In this document: one piece after another, positions 60,567 to 64,000 of the stretch
How positions within the stretch are numbered: the stretch's first letter is position 1
Layout of the letters: every line of letters starts with the position of its first letter
NCBI RefSeq assembly: GCF_000374045.1
Contig: NZ_KB893329.1
Coordinates: 1-64,000, forward strand
From: Segetibacter koreensis DSM 18137
GTDB lineage: Bacteria; Bacteroidota; Bacteroidia; Chitinophagales; Chitinophagaceae
Direction: 5' to 3'
Length of the DNA stretch: 64,000 nt
Made by a program: the position numbers and the translations under genes
Notes under the pieces: generated by a model
What the model was told of the DNA's origin: nothing
The model's database searches: none
What the model saw: only the letters and a program-made list of their open reading frames with translations

Positions 60567-60956
60567 CTAACTTTCCTCTCCTGTTTCTTCGTCAAGAAGT
60601 TCTCTTTCTATTTCTTCCATTTGCACAATGTCCCAGGCTTCGCTTTCAGTTGGGGTAATGTTCATTACTTCCATTAATTCCATTTCCTCAAGTCTGTCTT
60701 CGAGCGTACGACTTAGTTCACAAACAACAAAAGACGCATTGTTTTCATAAAATAATTGTTGTAATTGTGCCAATTCTTCAGCACCTTTATCTTCAATTGT
60801 TTCCAGTGCCGAAAGTTTTAATACCACATTTTTAATCTTTTGCTGTAGAAATTTCGTAACTAATTGAGAAAGGTCTGCTGCAATATTGGCAGATAATATT
60901 GGTTCCATTAGTGTTATAGCATAAAATTTCTCTTTGGTATCAATTTTGACCTTCAT
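60567..60956 (-). CDS. STAS-domain protein lacking the phosphorylatable serine
   Basis: With the ATG at 60956 the protein has 129 residues; the 17 codons before it in the open frame have no homology-like character and approach the clpC leader. The fold is STAS (KFYAITLMEPILSANIAADL, then VVLKLSALETIEDKGAEELA and ASFVVCELSRTLEDRLEEME). In SpoIIAA-type antagonists the loop after the third strand has D-S-S-G; here it is E-D-K-G, so the regulatory serine is missing. It may still bind a partner, but not through the usual kinase switch. The acidic tail (EEIERELLDEETGEES) is unusual. Confidence 0.8.
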   Translation of the reverse strand: MKVKIDTKEKFYAITLMEPILSANIAADLSQLVTKFLQQKIKNVVLKLSALETIEDKGAEELAQLQQLFYENNASFVVCELSRTLEDRLEEMELMEVMNITPTESEAWDIVQMEEIERELLDEETGEES

Positions 60957-61045
60957 GATTACAGTTTGATTAACAAATGTGGATAACGACACATACTCAA
61001 GCTTCAAAAATATTCGTTATTATTGTATCAAGCAATTTAAACTAT

Positions 61046-63583
61046 ATGGATAATAATTTTTCAGCCCAGGTAAAGGAAATTATTTCATTCAGCAGAGAGG
61101 AAGCTCTCAGGCTGGGAAATGATTTTATAGGGACGGAGCATTTGCTGCTAGGTTTAATCAGAGAGGGCGAAAATACAGCTATCCGCATTTTAAAAACATT
61201 AAATGTAGACCTGTATGAACTTCGCAAAGAGGTAGAACTTGCAGTAAAAGATAAAACAGGAAAGAACATCGCAAACATCAACAGTCTACCATTAACTAAG
61301 CAGGCTGAAAAAGTGATTCGTGTAACGGTTCTGGAAGCGAAGGCTCTTAAAAGCCCGCTTGTGGAAACTGAACACCTTATGCTTTCAATTTTAAAAAACA
61401 AAGAAAATATAGCTACACAGATATTAAACCAATTTGATGTGGACTATGATGTCTTTAGAAATGAATTGGGCATGGTAAGAAGCAGCGACCCAAGAAGCGA
61501 ATATACCGAAGACAATGACGATGATTTTGATGAAGACAGGAAAGGCTATGCGGGACAGCAGCGTGCTAAGCAGCAAAGCAACCCTAAAAGCAAGACACCA
61601 GTACTTGACAACTTCGGTCGCGATATCACGAAATTAGCGGAGAGTGGTTCATTAGACCCAATAGTCGGCCGCGAAAAGGAAATTGAGAGAGTGAGCCAGA
61701 TATTGAGTCGCCGTAAAAAGAATAACCCAATATTGATTGGTGAGCCGGGTGTGGGTAAGACAGCTATTGTCGAGGGCCTTGCTTTGCGAATAGTGCAAAG
61801 AAAAGTTAGTCGTGTTCTGTTTGACAAAAGAGTGATCAGCCTTGACCTCGCAGCACTTGTTGCCGGAACCAAATATCGCGGACAGTTCGAAGAAAGAATG
61901 AAAGCAATCATGAACGAACTGGAGAAAAACCGTGACGTGATTTTGTTTATTGATGAAATTCATACTATTGTCGGTGCTGGTGGTGCCAGTGGATCTCTCG
62001 ATGCTTCAAACATCTTTAAGCCAGCATTGGCAAGAGGAGAACTGCAATGCATTGGAGCCTCTACTTTAGATGAATATAGAATGTACATTGAGAAAGATGG
62101 AGCTTTGGACCGTCGTTTTCAAAAGGTGTTAGTAGAGCCACCTTCCGTTGAAGAAACTATTCAGATTCTTACAAATATTCAAAGCAAATACGAGGATTAT
62201 CACAGCGTTTCTTATTCAACCGATGCAATTGAAGCGTGTGTGAAGCTAAGTGACAGGTATATGACAGATCGTTTGTTGCCAGATAAAGCAATAGATGTTT
62301 TGGATGAAGTAGGTGCCAGAGTTCACCTGAAGAACATAAATGTACCTAAAGAGATTTTAGACCTTGAAAAGAAAATTGAAGATATAAAGCTCGAAAAAAA
62401 CAAGGTCGTAAAAAGCCAGCGTTTTGAAGAAGCAGCAGCTCTTCGTGACACAGAGAAGCGTTTAGGCGAAGCTCTTGAAAAGGCTAAAACCTCTTGGGAA
62501 GAAGAAAGCAGAAATAAGCGTTACCCGATAGATGAAGAAGCTATTGCAGAAGTGGTAAGTATGATGACAGGTATACCTGTTAAACGCATGGTAGAGGCTG
62601 AAACTGAAAAGTTGCGCCGCATGCCTGAAGACATGAAAGCAATGGTTGTCGGACAAAAAGAGGCTATTTCAAAAGTGACCAAAGCTATACAGAGAAATCG
62701 TGTAGGTTTGAAAGATCCGAAAAAACCGATTGGTACTTTCATTTTCTTAGGACCTACAGGTGTTGGTAAAACGGAATTGGCTCGTTCTTTGGCGAGGTAC
62801 ATGTTTGACAGTGAAGATGCATTAATACGCATTGACATGAGTGAATATATGGAAAAATTCACCGTAAGCCGGCTCGTTGGTGCTCCTCCCGGTTACGTAG
62901 GTTATGAAGAAGGTGGACAGCTTACCGAGAAAGTCAGACGTAAGCCTTATAGTGTGGTTTTACTTGATGAGATTGAAAAAGCTCACCCCGATATTTATAA
63001 TATACTATTACAGGTACTGGATGATGGTCAGTTGACAGACGGTTTGGGCAGAAGGATTGATTTTAAGAATACACTTATTATCATGACATCCAACATTGGC
63101 GCGCGTCAATTGAAAGAATTTGGTGATGGTGTAGGTTTTGCGACAGCAAGCAGGGTACAAAATGCCGAAGAGAATAACAAGGCGGTAATTGAGAAGGCGC
63201 TGAAACGTACTTTTTCTCCTGAGTTCCTTAACAGGATCGATGATGTAGTAATCTTTAATTCATTAACAAAGGAGAACATTTTTGAAATAATAGATATTCT
63301 GATGAAAGGGGTGGTGAAGCGTTTGTCAAATCTGGGCTTTAGCCTTGAATTAACAACCGAAGCCAAAGATTTTATCGCAGATAAAGGATATGATGAACAG
63401 TTTGGCGCAAGACCTCTGCACAGGGCTATCCAGAAATACCTGGAAGATGAGTTGGCAGAAGAAATATTAAGTATGAACGTAAAGCAGGGAGATGTCTTGA
63501 TAGGTGAACTTGATAAGGAAAAGGAAAAGATAGTTTTTAGTATAAAAGAAAAAATAGAAGAAAAAGAACAAAGTAAAGCATAG
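61046..63583 (+). CDS. clpC: ATP-dependent Clp protease ATP-binding subunit ClpC
   Basis: The 845-residue AAA+ unfoldase has an N-terminal double Clp-N domain ([40 protein letters not shown]), a first AAA domain with Walker [10 protein letters not shown] (232-239) and Walker [16 protein letters not shown], a middle domain with a UVR-type segment ([20 protein letters not shown]), and a second AAA domain with GPTGVGKTE (569-576) and [15 protein letters not shown]. It feeds substrates to ClpP. The ATG at 61046 starts at the conserved MDNNFSAQ; the frame extends 23 residues farther without support. It ends with a strong terminator. Confidence 0.97.
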   Translation: MDNNFSAQVKEIISFSREEALRLGNDFIGTEHLLLGLIREGENTAIRILKTLNVDLYELRKEVELAVKDKTGKNIANINSLPLTKQAEKVIRVTVLEAKALKSPLVETEHLMLSILKNKENIATQILNQFDVDYDVFRNELGMVRSSDPRSEYTEDNDDDFDEDRKGYAGQQRAKQQSNPKSKTPVLDNFGRDITKLAESGSLDPIVGREKEIERVSQILSRRKKNNPILIGEPGVGKTAIVEGLALRIVQRKVSRVLFDKRVISLDLAALVAGTKYRGQFEERMKAIMNELEKNRDVILFIDEIHTIVGAGGASGSLDASNIFKPALARGELQCIGASTLDEYRMYIEKDGALDRRFQKVLVEPPSVEETIQILTNIQSKYEDYHSVSYSTDAIEACVKLSDRYMTDRLLPDKAIDVLDEVGARVHLKNINVPKEILDLEKKIEDIKLEKNKVVKSQRFEEAAALRDTEKRLGEALEKAKTSWEEESRNKRYPIDEEAIAEVVSMMTGIPVKRMVEAETEKLRRMPEDMKAMVVGQKEAISKVTKAIQRNRVGLKDPKKPIGTFIFLGPTGVGKTELARSLARYMFDSEDALIRIDMSEYMEKFTVSRLVGAPPGYVGYEEGGQLTEKVRRKPYSVVLLDEIEKAHPDIYNILLQVLDDGQLTDGLGRRIDFKNTLIIMTSNIGARQLKEFGDGVGFATASRVQNAEENNKAVIEKALKRTFSPEFLNRIDDVVIFNSLTKENIFEIIDILMKGVVKRLSNLGFSLELTTEAKDFIADKGYDEQFGARPLHRAIQKYLEDELAEEILSMNVKQGDVLIGELDKEKEKIVFSIKEKIEEKEQSKA

Positions 63584-63605
63584 TTTCATTATTTTTAGTT
63601 TTTTA

Positions 63606-63638
63606 AGCCATCCAACCTTTCGGTTGGGTGGCTTTTTT
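63606..63638 (+). terminator. Intrinsic terminator of clpC
   Basis: A 12-base-pair stem (agccatccaacc at 63606-63617 and ggttgggtggct at 63622-63633) with a 4-base loop is followed by a run of T residues. It lies 22 bases after the clpC stop codon. Confidence 0.9.
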
Positions 63639-63833
63639 GTCTAAAGAATGTCTCGAGTTGCACGATATAAATGGCAATGCTCACGTGTTCTTTTTGGAGG
63701 TCGTTTTTCAGGTCTTTTTGTAACGGCTTTTTTAGCTGTTAATTTTAAAGGTTAATATTAAGGCAGTCCCGTTCTATTTTTAATTTTTTCCTTCATTTGT
63801 TTCATTTTTGCATGAGCAATTTCTGCTATTACA

Positions 63834-64000
63834 ATGAAAAAAATTATCATAACAATAGATGGTTACTCTTCGTGTGGCAAAAGCACGTTGGCAAAGGCGC
63901 TGGCAGCAGAGCTTAACTACGTCTTTATAGACAGCGGGGCAATGTATAGGGCTATAACGTTGTATTTTCTTCGTAACCATGTAGATTGGAATATTCGGGA
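63834..64000 (+). CDS. cmk: Cytidylate kinase, N-terminal part (runs off the right edge)
   Basis: The first 55 codons are visible: [20 protein letters not shown] gives the P-loop (GYSSCGKST) and [20 protein letters not shown] the CMP-binding motif D-S-G-A-M-Y-R of cytidylate kinase, which phosphorylates CMP and dCMP. A -7-like element CATTTTTG lies at 63803-63810, 24 bases upstream. The gene continues beyond the window. Confidence 0.93.
   Translation, partial: MKKIIITIDGYSSCGKSTLAKALAAELNYVFIDSGAMYRAITLYFLRNHVDWNIR

Noticed and set aside
1-64000. CRISPR array or rRNA genes
   Set aside because: No regularly spaced direct repeats and no rRNA-like segments were seen on reading the window.

Overview
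The window looks like a chromosomal segment of a Bacteroidota bacterium, most likely family Chitinophagaceae. The evidence is a SusC/SusD pair with its own ECF sigma and FecR anti-sigma factor, secreted DUF1080, DUF4838 and GH29/GH31 sugar enzymes, Bacteroidota-style -7 promoter elements (TAnnTTTG), scarce Shine-Dalgarno sites, and AT-rich intergenic DNA. The genus cannot be named from the sequence alone.

Positions 1-22,000 form an accessory region. The left edge holds the 5' end of an IS3-type insertion sequence. After it comes gene debris: a decayed PfpI/DJ-1 gene, a broken secreted glycosidase, a possible TIR remnant and a palindromic repeat. Among the debris are intact genes for a DinB-fold protein, a secreted hypothetical protein and an FAD oxidoreductase. 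A mobilization module follows at 5.5-8.6 kb: a MobC-like protein, a MOBP-type relaxase, a coiled-coil/membrane protein, a conserved small protein, an excisionase-like HTH protein and a candidate oriT palindrome. From 9.8 to 20.1 kb, on the minus strand, lie ECF sigma, FecR, SusC, SusD, a Gfo/Idh/MocA oxidoreductase, two DUF1080 proteins and a SUMF1-fold protein. This set fits uptake of a glycoside and its cleavage through a 3-keto intermediate. The region ends with a tyrosine recombinase (20.5-21.8 kb) beside the 3' end of tRNA-Cys. I read 1-22 kb as a partly decayed mobilizable island integrated at tRNA-Cys with a sugar-uptake locus as cargo. The far attachment site was not seen.

From 22 to 33 kb the genes are core-like: a nucleoside phosphorylase, dapF, a CorA-type transporter, a Nudix hydrolase, a twin-ATPase ABC protein, a DUF4838 protein, a queuosine-precursor transporter, a YfhO-family membrane protein and a PKD/DNRLRE lipoprotein. 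From 33.9 to 45 kb is a surface-polysaccharide cluster. It contains rfbF, rfbG, an RfbC-like epimerase, a C-methyltransferase and an SDR reductase, which together suggest a CDP-activated branched 6-deoxysugar. It also has a CmcI-like methyltransferase and several glycosyltransferases, one of them truncated.

From 45 to 59 kb are sugar and nucleoside catabolism genes: GH29 fucosidase, GH31 glycosidase, PQQ dehydrogenase with an embedded cytochrome c, a TIM-barrel isomerase, GMC oxidoreductase, ribokinase, a GRP-type transporter, nucleoside hydrolase and a DUF5009 membrane acyltransferase. The right end (59.4-64 kb) is housekeeping: RNase Z, a STAS protein, ClpC and the start of cytidylate kinase.
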